NCBI GenBank assembly: GCA_963830455.1
Contig: CAWHMT010000006.1
Span: forward strand, 124,001 to 188,000
DNA length: 64,000 bases
DNA from: 20CM-2-65-7 sp963830455
GTDB lineage: Bacteria; Gemmatimonadota; Gemmatimonadetes; Gemmatimonadales; GWC2-71-9
Direction: 5' to 3'
In this document: in pieces, positions 33,289-42,942 of the stretch
Position numbering within the stretch: position 1 is the first letter of the stretch
How the letters are laid out: each line of letters opens with the position of its first letter
Made by a program: the position numbers and the translations under genes
Notes under the pieces: generated by a model
What the model saw: the letters and a program-made list of their open reading frames with translations, nothing else
The model's database searches: none
What the model was told of the DNA's origin: nothing

Positions 33289-35799
33289 ATGATCTACGTC
33301 TGCGTTCCGGCACATAACGAGGCGAGCACCGTTGGGCTCGTCCTGTGGAAGGTCCGCCAGGTCTTCACCGCGTTCGAGCGGGAGTACCAGATCCTGGCGT
33401 GTGACGATGCGTCCACGGACGGGACGGCGGACGTCCTGACTTCGTATGCGCGCGTGCTCCCCCTGACGGTGATCAAGCATCACTCGCGGCAGGGATACGC
33501 GCGCAGCCTGGAGGAGCTGCTTCGGCTGGCGCTGCAGCGCACCGATCGACCCAAGCGCGACTGCGCCATCACCCTGCATGCCGATTTCGTGCATGGCCCG
33601 GAGACGATGGAGGAGTTGGTGAAGCGGCTCGAATCGGGGGCCGACCTCGTCGTGGCCGAGCAGTCGCGCATTCAGGGCGTGAGCACCTGGCAGGAGCGCT
33701 GGGCACGGCAGTGGGCGCCACGCCTGTTGCCCGTCGGGGTCGGCGTCAAAGACTCCATCTCGGGATTCCTCGCACTCCGGCTGATCGTGCTGCGGCAGGC
33801 CACCCGCGGCGGTGATGCCGCGCTGCTGCGCGCCGAGGGATGGTCCGCCAACGCGGAGCTGCTCGCCCGCCTGGGCGCGCACGCGCGGCGGGTCGAAGTC
33901 GTGCCGTCCGCGGCGCGCTTCGATCTCAAGCAGCGCGCCTCGCGCTCCAAGCCATGGCAGCAACTCTTGTCCGCCTGGCGCTCGCGCGGACTGATCAGCG
34001 CGGCGCGCAAAGGAGCTACCACAGTGCTGCTGGCGTTCCTGGCAGGGTTCACCTCGCTCACCGCGCAGGACACCGCCCGCACCGTAGCGCCCGAATCCAC
34101 ACCCCCTCCCCCGCCGGCGCCACCGGTCATCCCGGCGCCTGCAGTGCGCTTCCCAGTGGGCGAACGGCTCTCTTTCAGCGCCAAGTACGGCATCTTCAGC
34201 GTCGGCAATGCCGTCATGGAAGTGATGGGGATCGATACGGTGCACGGGGTGGAAGCCGTGCACATGCGGTTTCGCATCACGGGCGGGGCGCTCTGGTATC
34301 ACCTCGACCAGACCATGGAGTCCTGGGTCGGCCGGTACGACTTCCGTTCGCGACGGTTCGCAACCGTGCAGGACGAGCGCGACAAGCACCGCGAGCGTCG
34401 CTACGAGATCTATCCCGATTCCGGATTCTATAGAGAGGAAGGGCGCGACACGACATTTGCCACCGTCCTCGAGCCGCTCGACGACGGGGCGTTTCTGTAC
34501 TGGATCAGAACGGTGCCGCTCGAGGTGGGCAAGAAATACGAGTACGCGCGCTATTTTCGCCCAGACCGCAACCCCGTCATCATCGAAGTACTGGGGCGCG
34601 AGCGTGTGAATGTCGCGGGCAAGAAGTGGCGTGCGCTCGTGGTACGCCCCAGAATACCGCAGGCGCGCGGCATCTTCGCGGAGAAGTCCGAGACGCGCAT
34701 CTGGTTGTCGGACGATGAGCAGCGGCTCGTGCTCGCGATACAGTCCAACTTCTCGTTCGGGCAGGTGACCTTGAAGCTCAAGGACTACAAAGTTCCCCCC
34801 CCTCCCCCTCCCCCTCCCCCTCCCCGGGGTGAATCAGCCATGACCGAATACCGGGAAGCTGACTTTTCCCGCATCAAGACCGTGCCGGTTGCCAAACGCC
34901 CCAACAAAGTCGATGCCTCGCTCCTCGCCAAGACTCCGCTTCCTTCCGATCGATCGTTTACCGCGTTTCTCGACTCGCTCCCCTCGATCCTCGCGGCGCA
35001 GGACCTGCGCTACGTCGTCGACCAGATGGTGGCCGCGACGGGCCGGCGCGCCGTCGTCGCGATGCTGGGTGGGCATGTCATCAAGGTGGGACTGGGCCCC
35101 CTGCTGATTGCGCTGCTGCGCAAACGCGCGGTGAGCGTGATTGCGATGAACGGTAGCGCGGCGATTCACGACTTCGAGCTGGCCGCGTACGGCGGCACGA
35201 GCGAGGACGTCGCGGCAGGATTGGGGGACGGAACGTTCGGGATGGCCGAGGAGACCGGCCGTGAGATGAACGCCGCCCTGGCTCGCGGCGCGAACAGCGG
35301 ACAGGGCGCCGGGGAGGCTCTCGCCGAGTACTTGCGGGCGCGCAAGGATCTCCCCGGGCGCGACGTGTCGGTGCTGGTGGCGTGCGCCGAGCTGGGACTA
35401 CCGGTTACTGTGCATGCCGCGATCGGCGCGGAGATCATCCATCAGCACCCCAGTGCCGACGGCGCGGTGATCGGCGCCACCAGCCACCGCGACTTCAAAC
35501 GGCTCGCCGGAGCCTTGCCCGATCTCGACAACGGCGGGGTCGTGCTCAACCTCGGCAGCGCCGTCGTCATGCCCGAGGTGTTTCTCAAAGCGCTCACCGT
35601 AGCACGCAATCTCAACGGCGGCCGGCCCACACAGTTCACGGCCTGCGACTGCGACATGCAGCGCCACTACCGCCCGCGCGTCAACGTCGTGGAGCGGCCG
35701 ACGCTGGCCGGAGGCCGCGGCATTCAGCTGACAGGACACCACGAGATTCTCTTCCCGCTGCTCGCATGGTCCGTGTTGTCACGGTTGGAATCGCGGTAG
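33289..35799 (+). CDS. Three-module reading frame: GT2 glycosyltransferase, DUF3108-like domain, conserved unknown domain
   Basis: 836 codons without a stop. Residues 1-245 are a GT2 glycosyltransferase (VPAHNEAS, CDDASTDGT, LHADFVHG). Residues ~246-262 are a hydrophobic segment that works as a signal peptide or membrane anchor (LLAFLAGFTSLTA). Residues ~280-502 resemble DUF3108, a periplasmic family, with VGERLSFSAKYGIFSVGNA and MESWVGRYDFRSRRF. Ten prolines (503-512) then lead to a third module (~518-836), a conserved protein I link only loosely to deoxyhypusine-synthase-like folds (GGHVIKVGLGPLLI, IHQHPSADG). Each internal module is preceded by a Shine-Dalgarno and start codon in the same frame. 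It may be one fusion or three overlapping cistrons. The stop lies in a palindrome. Confidence 0.7.
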   Translation: MIYVCVPAHNEASTVGLVLWKVRQVFTAFEREYQILACDDASTDGTADVLTSYARVLPLTVIKHHSRQGYARSLEELLRLALQRTDRPKRDCAITLHADFVHGPETMEELVKRLESGADLVVAEQSRIQGVSTWQERWARQWAPRLLPVGVGVKDSISGFLALRLIVLRQATRGGDAALLRAEGWSANAELLARLGAHARRVEVVPSAARFDLKQRASRSKPWQQLLSAWRSRGLISAARKGATTVLLAFLAGFTSLTAQDTARTVAPESTPPPPPAPPVIPAPAVRFPVGERLSFSAKYGIFSVGNAVMEVMGIDTVHGVEAVHMRFRITGGALWYHLDQTMESWVGRYDFRSRRFATVQDERDKHRERRYEIYPDSGFYREEGRDTTFATVLEPLDDGAFLYWIRTVPLEVGKKYEYARYFRPDRNPVIIEVLGRERVNVAGKKWRALVVRPRIPQARGIFAEKSETRIWLSDDEQRLVLAIQSNFSFGQVTLKLKDYKVPPPPPPPPPPRGESAMTEYREADFSRIKTVPVAKRPNKVDASLLAKTPLPSDRSFTAFLDSLPSILAAQDLRYVVDQMVAATGRRAVVAMLGGHVIKVGLGPLLIALLRKRAVSVIAMNGSAAIHDFELAAYGGTSEDVAAGLGDGTFGMAEETGREMNAALARGANSGQGAGEALAEYLRARKDLPGRDVSVLVACAELGLPVTVHAAIGAEIIHQHPSADGAVIGATSHRDFKRLAGALPDLDNGGVVLNLGSAVVMPEVFLKALTVARNLNGGRPTQFTACDCDMQRHYRPRVNVVERPTLAGGRGIQLTGHHEILFPLLAWSVLSRLESR
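34009..34026 (+). promoter_or_regulatory. Internal ribosome-binding site and GTG start for the DUF3108 module
   Basis: AAAGGAG (34009-34015) lies 8 nt before GTG 34024, which is in frame with the GT2 reading frame and opens a signal-peptide-like segment. This is the strongest Shine-Dalgarno in the region. Confidence 0.55.
34795..34829. repeat. C8 plus CCCCCT hexamer array ending in CCCCGGGG
   Basis: C8, then T and three C5T units, then TC4G4. It encodes ten Pro. A one-base gain or two-base loss would place TGA 34830-34832 in frame, directly before the next internal start. Confidence 0.85.
34826..34842 (+). promoter_or_regulatory. Internal ribosome-binding-like site and ATG of the third module
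   Basis: GGGGTGA (34826-34832) precedes ATG 34840 by 7 nt. The TGA within it is out of frame with the long reading frame. Confidence 0.4.
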
Positions 35800-35824
35800 G
35801 GGCGCAGCATGCTGCGCCCCTACC
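35795..35824. repeat. 30-bp perfect palindrome spanning a stop and a start codon
   Basis: A perfect inverted repeat with no spacer, centred at 35809/35810, with arms GGTAGGGGCGCAGCA. It contains the TAG of the upstream frame (35797-35799) and the ATG of the downstream lipoprotein (35809-35811). A hairpin in mRNA would mask that start codon. Confidence 0.95.
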
Positions 35825-36258
35825 TCTCCATCCTGATGACCGTGGCCGCGTGTACGACCCGGACGGTCAGTCCGGCCACTGAGGTGACGGCCGTCGGCTC
35901 GGGCACGAGTGACGTGCAGAACGTCGTGCGACTGGCGCTCACGCTCGATGCCGCGGGCGACCGCAAGGCGGACACGTTGTACGCGTCGGATGCAGTGGTG
36001 GTGGGAAACGCGCGCGTGCGTCTCGCGTCACCGCGTTTCGCGGGAATCGCCGGCGGCGGCGCTGGGCGGGTGACAATCACGGCCGCAAACGCCAGCGTAT
36101 CGGGCGGGGTAGCATGGGTATTGGTCGATTACCGGTGGTTCAGGCAGGCCGACCAACGTGCGGAGGCCGGTCGGGCTACAGTCATCTGCGAACTACGGAG
36201 AAGCGGCTGGAAGATCGTGCACGCACACTCGAGCCAGCCGCTCCCGTGGGAGCCTTAG
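35809..36258 (+). CDS. Probable lipoprotein with NTF2/SnoaL-like domain
   Basis: 149 aa with a lipoprotein signal (lipobox TVAAC). The pattern NVVRLALTLDAAGDRKADTLYASDAVVVG, followed by strands that end in WKIVHAHSSQP, fits the small NTF2-like/SnoaL fold, which is often a ligand-binding or scaffold domain. I cannot name a substrate. The first residues are encoded by the right half of a perfect palindrome. The 3' end overlaps the convergent small membrane protein by 4 nt. Confidence 0.65.
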   Translation: MLRPYLSILMTVAACTTRTVSPATEVTAVGSGTSDVQNVVRLALTLDAAGDRKADTLYASDAVVVGNARVRLASPRFAGIAGGGAGRVTITAANASVSGGVAWVLVDYRWFRQADQRAEAGRATVICELRRSGWKIVHAHSSQPLPWEP

Positions 36259-36470
36259 CTGGCGGGCCGGCCCTTGATCATGTCCCGGACGCGGTCGGCC
36301 GTGGACGGACTCAGGATGCGAAGTGCGAGATAGAAGAAGAAACCGATGACGGCGAGTGTCAGCACCGTCGCCGCGATCCCGAACAGGCTGCCCACGATGC
36401 CGAACACGAGCTTCAGGCCGAGCCAGGCGACGATGGCGAGAATCGCGAACCCGATAATGCTCCGGAACAT
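36255..36470 (-). CDS. Small membrane protein (71 aa)
   Basis: Two predicted membrane helices (FAILAIVAWLGLKLVFGIV and TVLTLAVIGFFFYLALRI) followed by a short charged tail. A GGAGGG Shine-Dalgarno lies 4 nt before ATG 36470. No family recognised. It is convergent with the NTF2-like lipoprotein gene. Confidence 0.7.
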   Translation of the reverse strand: MFRSIIGFAILAIVAWLGLKLVFGIVGSLFGIAATVLTLAVIGFFFYLALRILSPSTADRVRDMIKGRPAS

Positions 36471-36513
36471 GATACCCTCCGTGGTTTCCGGTGCGTCTGC
36501 AGCGTACGCCTAA

Positions 36514-37617
36514 ATGTCGCACAAAGTTTCGTCGTGTGAAGTCCTGATCGCCGGCGGCGGCATCATCGGCGCCGCTTGCGCGCGCGCCGCGGCGCTGCGC
36601 GGGCTCCGCGTGCTCATTTGCGAACCCGGCCCCGACCCGGCGGCCGCGTCGGCTGCGTCCGCGGGGATCCTCGCCCCACAGATCGAGAGCAGCGACGAGA
36701 CCCTGCGGGCACTGGGGCTGCGCGCCCGCGAGCTCTACGAAAGTCTCGCTGCGACCCTCGTCGCCGACACTGGTATCGACATTGGCCTTTGGCGCGACGG
36801 TGTGGCGTCACTCGCGTTCACCGAAGCGGACGCCGAGCGGCTACGGGATGCCGTCGCACACCAGCGACAGGCCGGGCTGCGCAGCGATTGGCTGGAAGCC
36901 GAGGACGTGGCGGAGCGATTCCCGGCGGCCGCACCCTGCCTGGGTGCCCTGTTTTCTCCCGAGGACGGAGCGGTGGACGCTCCCGCCCTTACTCGCGCGC
37001 TGCGCGCGGATGCGCGGCGCCGCGGCGCGCAAACCCTGAACGCCCGCGTCACCCGTCTCAACACCATCCTCGGTCGCGCGACCGGCGTCGAAACCACGGC
37101 GGGCAAGATCAAGGCGGAGCACGTCGTCATCGCCGCCGGCGCGTGGTCACCGCAGATCGACCACCTGCCACGGACACTTCCTGTCGAGCCGGTGCGCGGT
37201 CAGATGGCCGCGGCTCCCTGGCCGGCCGAAATGCCGCGAACGGTGTTGTACTACGATCATGCCTACGTATTGGAGCGGGGTGGCGAGGCGATCTTCGGCA
37301 GCACCATGGAGCACGTGGGGTTTGACGCCGGTGTCACCGACGCCGGCATTGTCGAGATCGTTTCGATGGCGCGACGCCTGATTCCCAGCCTCGGCGCCCC
37401 GACGCGGACGTGGGCGGGCTTGCGTCCGGTGACGCCCGACGGCCGGCCGATCGTCGGCCCCGATCCGGATGTCCGCGGATTGTGGTACGCCACGGGACAC
37501 GGCCGGAACGGTGTCTTACTCGCGGCGCTCACCGGGGAGATCATCGCGGCGCTCATTACGACTCAAGGGTCCGAGATAGAGATTGCTTCTCTCGCCCCGG
37601 AGCGATTTACTTCCTAG
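36514..37617 (+). CDS. thiO: Glycine oxidase ThiO-like FAD-dependent oxidoreductase
   Basis: 367 aa. The Rossmann dinucleotide motif is IAGGGIIGAACARA near residue 12. The DAO-fold signatures VIAAGAWSPQ, FGSTMEHVGFD, AGLRPVTPDGRPIVG and TGHGRNGVLLA are in the ThiO order. It oxidises glycine to the imine used for the thiazole of thiamine. No other thiamine gene is in the window, so D-amino-acid oxidase activity is an alternative. The next gene starts 1 nt after the stop. Confidence 0.82.
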   Translation: MSHKVSSCEVLIAGGGIIGAACARAAALRGLRVLICEPGPDPAAASAASAGILAPQIESSDETLRALGLRARELYESLAATLVADTGIDIGLWRDGVASLAFTEADAERLRDAVAHQRQAGLRSDWLEAEDVAERFPAAAPCLGALFSPEDGAVDAPALTRALRADARRRGAQTLNARVTRLNTILGRATGVETTAGKIKAEHVVIAAGAWSPQIDHLPRTLPVEPVRGQMAAAPWPAEMPRTVLYYDHAYVLERGGEAIFGSTMEHVGFDAGVTDAGIVEIVSMARRLIPSLGAPTRTWAGLRPVTPDGRPIVGPDPDVRGLWYATGHGRNGVLLAALTGEIIAALITTQGSEIEIASLAPERFTS

Positions 37618-37618
37618 C

Positions 37619-38620
37619 ATGTTTCGCAGTTGTGGCTTCTGTAACGCGGCGTTTGACGGTGATGGTGGGCCCTCAGGGCTCGGCGTGGGCCGGCGGCTCG
37701 CGTTCGATGAGTGGAAGGGCCGGCTCTGGGTCGTATGTCCCCGCTGCAGTCGCTGGAATCTCACCCCCTTCGATGACCGGTTGGAGCGGATCGAAGCGGT
37801 CGCGCGTGCCGCAGGTCAGGGACGCATCGCGGCGTCGACCGATCAGGTCGCGTTGGTCCGCTGGGAACGGTACGACTTCGTGCGCGTGGGAAAACCGCCG
37901 CGTGTCGAGCTGGCGACGTGGCGGTACGGAGAGCGGCTCCGCCATCGCCAGCGCGAGCGGATGAAGGTCGTCGTGCCGCTGACGATCGCGGCGATCGGCA
38001 TGGGCATCGCGGCCAACGTCGCGGCCGGAGGCGGCTTCGGCGTGGTCGTATGGAACATCCACCGCGTCGCGGACTGGATCTACTTGCGCATGGTCGGCGG
38101 GCGTAAGGTGCCGCTCGTCGAGTCCCCGATCTGCGCGCGCTGTGGCAGTCTCATGCAGCTGCGCGCCCGCCACATTCAGCACGCTCGTGTCGTCCCCGAC
38201 CAACATGCCGACATGGCCGTCGTCCTGAGCTGCCCCCGTTGCCGGGGGGAAGGCGCGCAGCTCACCGGCAACGACGCCATCCAGGTACTGCGGCAGGGCC
38301 TGACCTACTTGAACCTGGCGCGCGGCGGACGGCGCAAAGCCGAGGACGCGGCGCGCGAAGTCGATGGCGTCGGCGGGCCAGACCAACTCGTCCGCGACAT
38401 CGCTCGCCGCGAGTTGACGCTGCGGAGCTTGCGGCCTGAGCGCGGGCTGGCCCTGGAGATGGCCGTTGATGAACGCGCCGAGGTTCAGGAGTTGGAGCGG
38501 CAATGGCAGGAGGCTGAGGAAATCGCCGACATCGCGGACGGGACGCTGAGCACGTCGGCCGACATCGAGGAGAGGCTGCGGTCGCTGAAGAAGCGGGATG
38601 GCGATCAACCATCTGGTTGA
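37619..38620 (+). CDS. Zinc-ribbon membrane-associated protein of unknown function
   Basis: 333 aa. Four CxxC pairs are visible: CGFC near residue 5, CPRC near 41, CARC near 175 and CPRC near 207, giving two probable zinc ribbons. One hydrophobic segment (VVPLTIAAIGMGIAANVAAGG) lies between them. The C-terminal 100 residues are charged and helical. I do not recognise the family. It begins 1 nt after the thiO stop, so it is probably co-transcribed with it. Confidence 0.65.
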   Translation: MFRSCGFCNAAFDGDGGPSGLGVGRRLAFDEWKGRLWVVCPRCSRWNLTPFDDRLERIEAVARAAGQGRIAASTDQVALVRWERYDFVRVGKPPRVELATWRYGERLRHRQRERMKVVVPLTIAAIGMGIAANVAAGGGFGVVVWNIHRVADWIYLRMVGGRKVPLVESPICARCGSLMQLRARHIQHARVVPDQHADMAVVLSCPRCRGEGAQLTGNDAIQVLRQGLTYLNLARGGRRKAEDAAREVDGVGGPDQLVRDIARRELTLRSLRPERGLALEMAVDERAEVQELERQWQEAEEIADIADGTLSTSADIEERLRSLKKRDGDQPSG

Positions 38621-38652
38621 AAAATGACCTACCCGCGCCCTGACGCTCTGGC

Positions 38653-38658
38653 TATCTT
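38653..38658 (+). promoter_or_regulatory. -10 hexamer TATCTT for the lipA-pdh operon
   Basis: TATCTT ends 8 nt before the lipA ATG at 38667. No -35 at the usual distance is visible. Confidence 0.45.
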
Positions 38659-38666
38659 CGACCTCC

Positions 38667-39578
38667 ATGGCGGCGCCCCTGGTGCAGATCCTTCCCTCAC
38701 GGTCCCCTGCGAGCGGGGAGGCGGCCCGCAAACCCCCCTGGCTCAAGGTCAAAGCTCCTGGTGGCCCGAACTACGTCGTGCTGAAGCACATGATGCGCGA
38801 CCTCAAGCTCCACACGGTCTGCGAGGAAGCCCACTGCCCCAACATCGGGGAATGTTGGGAGCACAAGGCCGCCACCTTCATGATCCTGGGGGATGTGTGC
38901 ACGCGTAACTGCGCGTACTGCGCCGTCGCGCATGGTACCCCGACCTCGCTCGACGCCGGTGAGCCGCAGCGTCTCGCAGACGCCGTCGCCCAGATGGATC
39001 TGAAACACGTCGTGATCACGAGTGTGGATCGCGACGACTTGCCGAACGGCGGCGCGGAGGTATTTGCCGAGTGTATTGCGGAGATTCGGCGACGCCTGCC
39101 CGAAACGTCGATCGAAGTGCTGATTCCCGATTTCAAAGGCAATGCTGACGCGCTCCGCATCGTGGTGGACGCCCGACCCGACATCCTCAATCACAATCTC
39201 GAAACGATCGCCCGCCTGTACCGCATTGCGCGCCCCGGTGGCCGCTATCCGCGCGCGCTCGAGCTGCTGGAGCGCGCCAAGGACATGAATCCCGTGCTGC
39301 TCACCAAGTCGGGGCTCATCTGCGGCTTGGGTGAGGATTGGGACGAGCTGCTCGCGGCGATGCGGGATCTGCGGGCGGCGCGCGTCGACATCGTCACGAT
39401 CGGACAATATCTGCGGCCCTCGGACCAGCATCTGCCCATTGCGCGCTGGTACACGCCGGACGAATTCGCCGAGCTGAAACGCTATGGCATCACACTCGGC
39501 TTCCGGCATGTGGAATCGGGCCCCCTGGTGCGTTCCAGCTATCACGCGTGGGAGCAAGTGGAGGCAGCGACGGCATGA
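38667..39578 (+). CDS. lipA: Lipoyl synthase
   Basis: 303 aa radical-SAM enzyme that inserts two sulfurs into protein-bound octanoyl groups. The auxiliary cluster cysteines are in CEEAHCPNIGEC and the radical-SAM cluster in CTRNCAYC near residue 80. The C-terminal RSSYHAWE supplies the conserved Ser. It overlaps pdhA (ATGA), so lipoyl synthesis is coupled to the complex that uses it. The N-terminal ~30 residues are variable as usual. Confidence 0.97.
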   Translation: MAAPLVQILPSRSPASGEAARKPPWLKVKAPGGPNYVVLKHMMRDLKLHTVCEEAHCPNIGECWEHKAATFMILGDVCTRNCAYCAVAHGTPTSLDAGEPQRLADAVAQMDLKHVVITSVDRDDLPNGGAEVFAECIAEIRRRLPETSIEVLIPDFKGNADALRIVVDARPDILNHNLETIARLYRIARPGGRYPRALELLERAKDMNPVLLTKSGLICGLGEDWDELLAAMRDLRAARVDIVTIGQYLRPSDQHLPIARWYTPDEFAELKRYGITLGFRHVESGPLVRSSYHAWEQVEAATA

Positions 39579-40569
39579 CGGCCACGGCACGATCCCCCAA
39601 GAACACCGCGCAGTCCGAGCTGCACCTCAAGATGCTGCGCCAGATGCTGCTCATCCGGCGCTTCGAAGAGAAGGCGGCGGAAGCGTACGCGCTTGGCAAG
39701 ATCGGCGGGTTTTGCCACCTCTACATCGGACAGGAAGCGGTCGGCGTCGGTGCGCTCGCGGCGCTCAAGGAGGACGACTACGTCATCTGCTCCTACCGTG
39801 AGCACGGCCAGGCGCTCGTCAAAGGGATTTCGGCGAACGCCGTGATGGCCGAGCTGTTCGGTAAAGCCACGGGCTGCTCCAAAGGCAAGGGCGGCTCGAT
39901 GCACCTGTTCGACGCGAAGAAAGGCTTCATGGGCGGGCACGGCATCGTGGGTGGGCATATCCCGCTCGGCGCCGGTCTGGCCTTCGCCAGCAAGTATCTG
40001 GGCAACGACCGGGTATGCGTCTGCTTCTTTGGTGAAGCGGCGGTCAATATCGGCGCATTCCACGAAACGCTGAACATGGCGTCGGTGTGGAAGCTGCCCG
40101 TGATTTTCCTGTGCGAGAACAACCGCTACGGGATGGGGACCGCGTTCGAGCGCGTCGCGGCCGTGACCGATATCGTCGAGCACGCCTGCAGCTACGACAT
40201 GGCGGCTGAGCTGGTGGACGGCATGAACGTGCTGACGGTCTACGACGCCACGCGGCGCGCGGTCGAGCGGGCGCGCAAGCAGAGCCATCCGACGCTGCTC
40301 GAGGTGCGCACCTATCGCTTCATGGGCCACTCGATGTCGGACCCGTTGCACGGCGTGTATCGCACCAAGGACGAGGTCGAAGAGCAGAAGGCGCGTGATC
40401 CGATCACCCACCTGGCCGGCAAGCTCAAGGAGGAGGGGGTCATCGATCAGCAGGGGCTCGACGCACTGGATGCCGAGGTCCTGGCTGAAGTCGAGGCATC
40501 GGTGAAGTTCGCGGACGAAAGCCCCGATCCCGATCCGGACGAGCTGCACACCGACGTGCTGGCCGACTG

Positions 40570-40570
<1 letters not shown>
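39575..40570 (+). CDS. pdhA: Pyruvate dehydrogenase E1 component, alpha subunit
   Basis: 331 aa, ATG overlapping the lipA stop. It binds thiamine diphosphate and Mg and decarboxylates pyruvate together with PdhB. The fold is clear (IGGFCHLYIGQEA, SYREHGQAL, GKGGSMHLF, GGHGIVGGHIPLG). The TPP motif that is usually GDG...NN reads GEA (FFGEAAVNIGAF ... CENN), with Glu in place of Asp. Glu at this position is also found in branched-chain E1, so activity is plausible. The stop overlaps the next start (TGATG). Confidence 0.93.
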
Positions 40571-41565
<995 letters not shown>

Positions 41566-41573
41566 TCCCGATC

Positions 41574-42854
41574 ATGGCCACCAGAGTTCACATGGAGGCG
41601 TTGTCGCCCACGATGGAGGAAGGGCGCCTCGTGAAGTGGGCCAAGAAGGAAGGCGACGCCGTAAAATCCGGCGACACGCTCGCCGAGGTCGAGACCGATA
41701 AAGCAGTGATGGAGCTGGTCGCGCGCGCTGACGGTCAGCTCCTGAAGGTCATCGTGCCGGAAGGGACGACGGTGCCGGTCGGGAGCGTCGTCGCGTGGAT
41801 TGGGAAGCCGGGTGAAAAAGTCGATGGAGCAGGGAGCGGGGAGCAGGGAGCCGCGGCGGCAAAGCCACCGAAACCGGCGACGCCAGCGCAGGCCCCCGCC
41901 CCGGTCCCCGCTCCAGCCCCGGCTCCACGTCCCGCTCCGACAGCACCCGCGGCCGCTCCTGCGGACGCGACTCGAGTCAAGGCCTCACCGTTAGCGAGAC
42001 GCATTGCGAAAGACGCCGGCGTCGATCTGCAGCTCGTTCAAGGCTCGGGCCCGGGCGGTCGCGTCATCAAGCGCGACGTCGAAGGCGGAGCCGTTGCCGC
42101 GGCCGCCGCTGCGCCGCAGGCCGCCCCGGTACAACGCACGACGCCCGACGTACGACGCACGGGTGTTCCGTACGAGGACGTCCCCCTCTCCCAGATCCGC
42201 AAGACGATCGCCAAGCGGTTGGCCGCTTCGATCGGACCGGTGCCACACTTCTTCCTCACGACCGAGATCGACATGGAGCGTGCCGCGGAAGCTCGCGAAG
42301 CGCTCAACAAGCAGCTCGGCGAAGAAGGCGGCAAGATCTCGTTCAACGACATCATCATCAAAGCGGTGGCGCTGGCGCTGGTGCAGCACCGCGCCTGCAA
42401 CGCCTGGTTCCAGGAAGACCACATCCGCTACTGGAACGAGGTGCACATCGGCATGGCGGTGGCGATCGAAGACGGCCTGATCACGCCCGTGATCCGGAAC
42501 GCCGATCAGAAGAGCCTGCGCGCGATCGGCGCGGAGTCACGGGAACTGGCCGGCCGGGCCCGCAACCGCCGCCTCAAGCCTGAGGAGTACACCGGCGCCA
42601 CGTTCAGCGTCTCGAACCTGGGCATGTTCGAGATCGACCACTTTACTGCCGTGATCAATCCGCCCGAAGCGGGAATCGTCGCGATCGGGAGCATCGTGCC
42701 CCAGGCCGTGCCGGAGGGTGAGCGCGTGGTCGTGCGCCGCCGCATGCATCTCACGATGAGCTGCGACCATCGCGTGATCGACGGAGCGACGGGGGCGGCG
42801 TTCCTGAGGACGCTCAAGCAGATGCTGGAGAATCCGTTGGCGATGCTACTCTAA
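41574..42854 (+). CDS. pdhC: Dihydrolipoamide acetyltransferase (E2 of pyruvate dehydrogenase)
   Basis: 426 aa. The lipoyl domain spans ~1-78 with the lipoylated Lys in VETDKAVMEL. A Pro/Ala-rich linker follows (~80-130), whose beginning is encoded by GGGAGCA units. The E1/E3-binding domain is KASPLARRIAKDAG (~135-170). The catalytic domain ends with the active-site HRVIDG motif (SCDHRVIDGATGA). It transfers the acetyl group to CoA and is a main target for LipA and LipB. Confidence 0.96.
   Translation: MATRVHMEALSPTMEEGRLVKWAKKEGDAVKSGDTLAEVETDKAVMELVARADGQLLKVIVPEGTTVPVGSVVAWIGKPGEKVDGAGSGEQGAAAAKPPKPATPAQAPAPVPAPAPAPRPAPTAPAAAPADATRVKASPLARRIAKDAGVDLQLVQGSGPGGRVIKRDVEGGAVAAAAAAPQAAPVQRTTPDVRRTGVPYEDVPLSQIRKTIAKRLAASIGPVPHFFLTTEIDMERAAEAREALNKQLGEEGGKISFNDIIIKAVALALVQHRACNAWFQEDHIRYWNEVHIGMAVAIEDGLITPVIRNADQKSLRAIGAESRELAGRARNRRLKPEEYTGATFSVSNLGMFEIDHFTAVINPPEAGIVAIGSIVPQAVPEGERVVVRRRMHLTMSCDHRVIDGATGAAFLRTLKQMLENPLAMLL
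41826..41856. repeat. GGGAGCA array at the E2 linker
   Basis: Four units (GGAGCAGGGAGCGGGGAGCAGGGAGC overall pattern) are read in frame as GAGSGEQGA at the start of the interdomain linker. Same unit as 45291-45320. Confidence 0.75.
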
Positions 42855-42856
42855 CT

Positions 42857-42928
42857 CGGAAGCCGGAACGCGGGAACGCGGAACAGCATGACTGGTTCCG
42901 CGTTCGCACTTCCGCGTTCCGCGTTTTG
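42857..42928. repeat. Inverted GGAACGC array between pdhC and lpdA
   Basis: The left arm has GGAAGCCGGAACGCGGGAACGCGGAAC-type 7-8-nt units, and the right arm is the complement (TTCCGCGTTCGC). A hairpin about 70 nt long would form between the two genes. Confidence 0.85.
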
Positions 42929-42942
42929 GAAGGGGACAGGAT

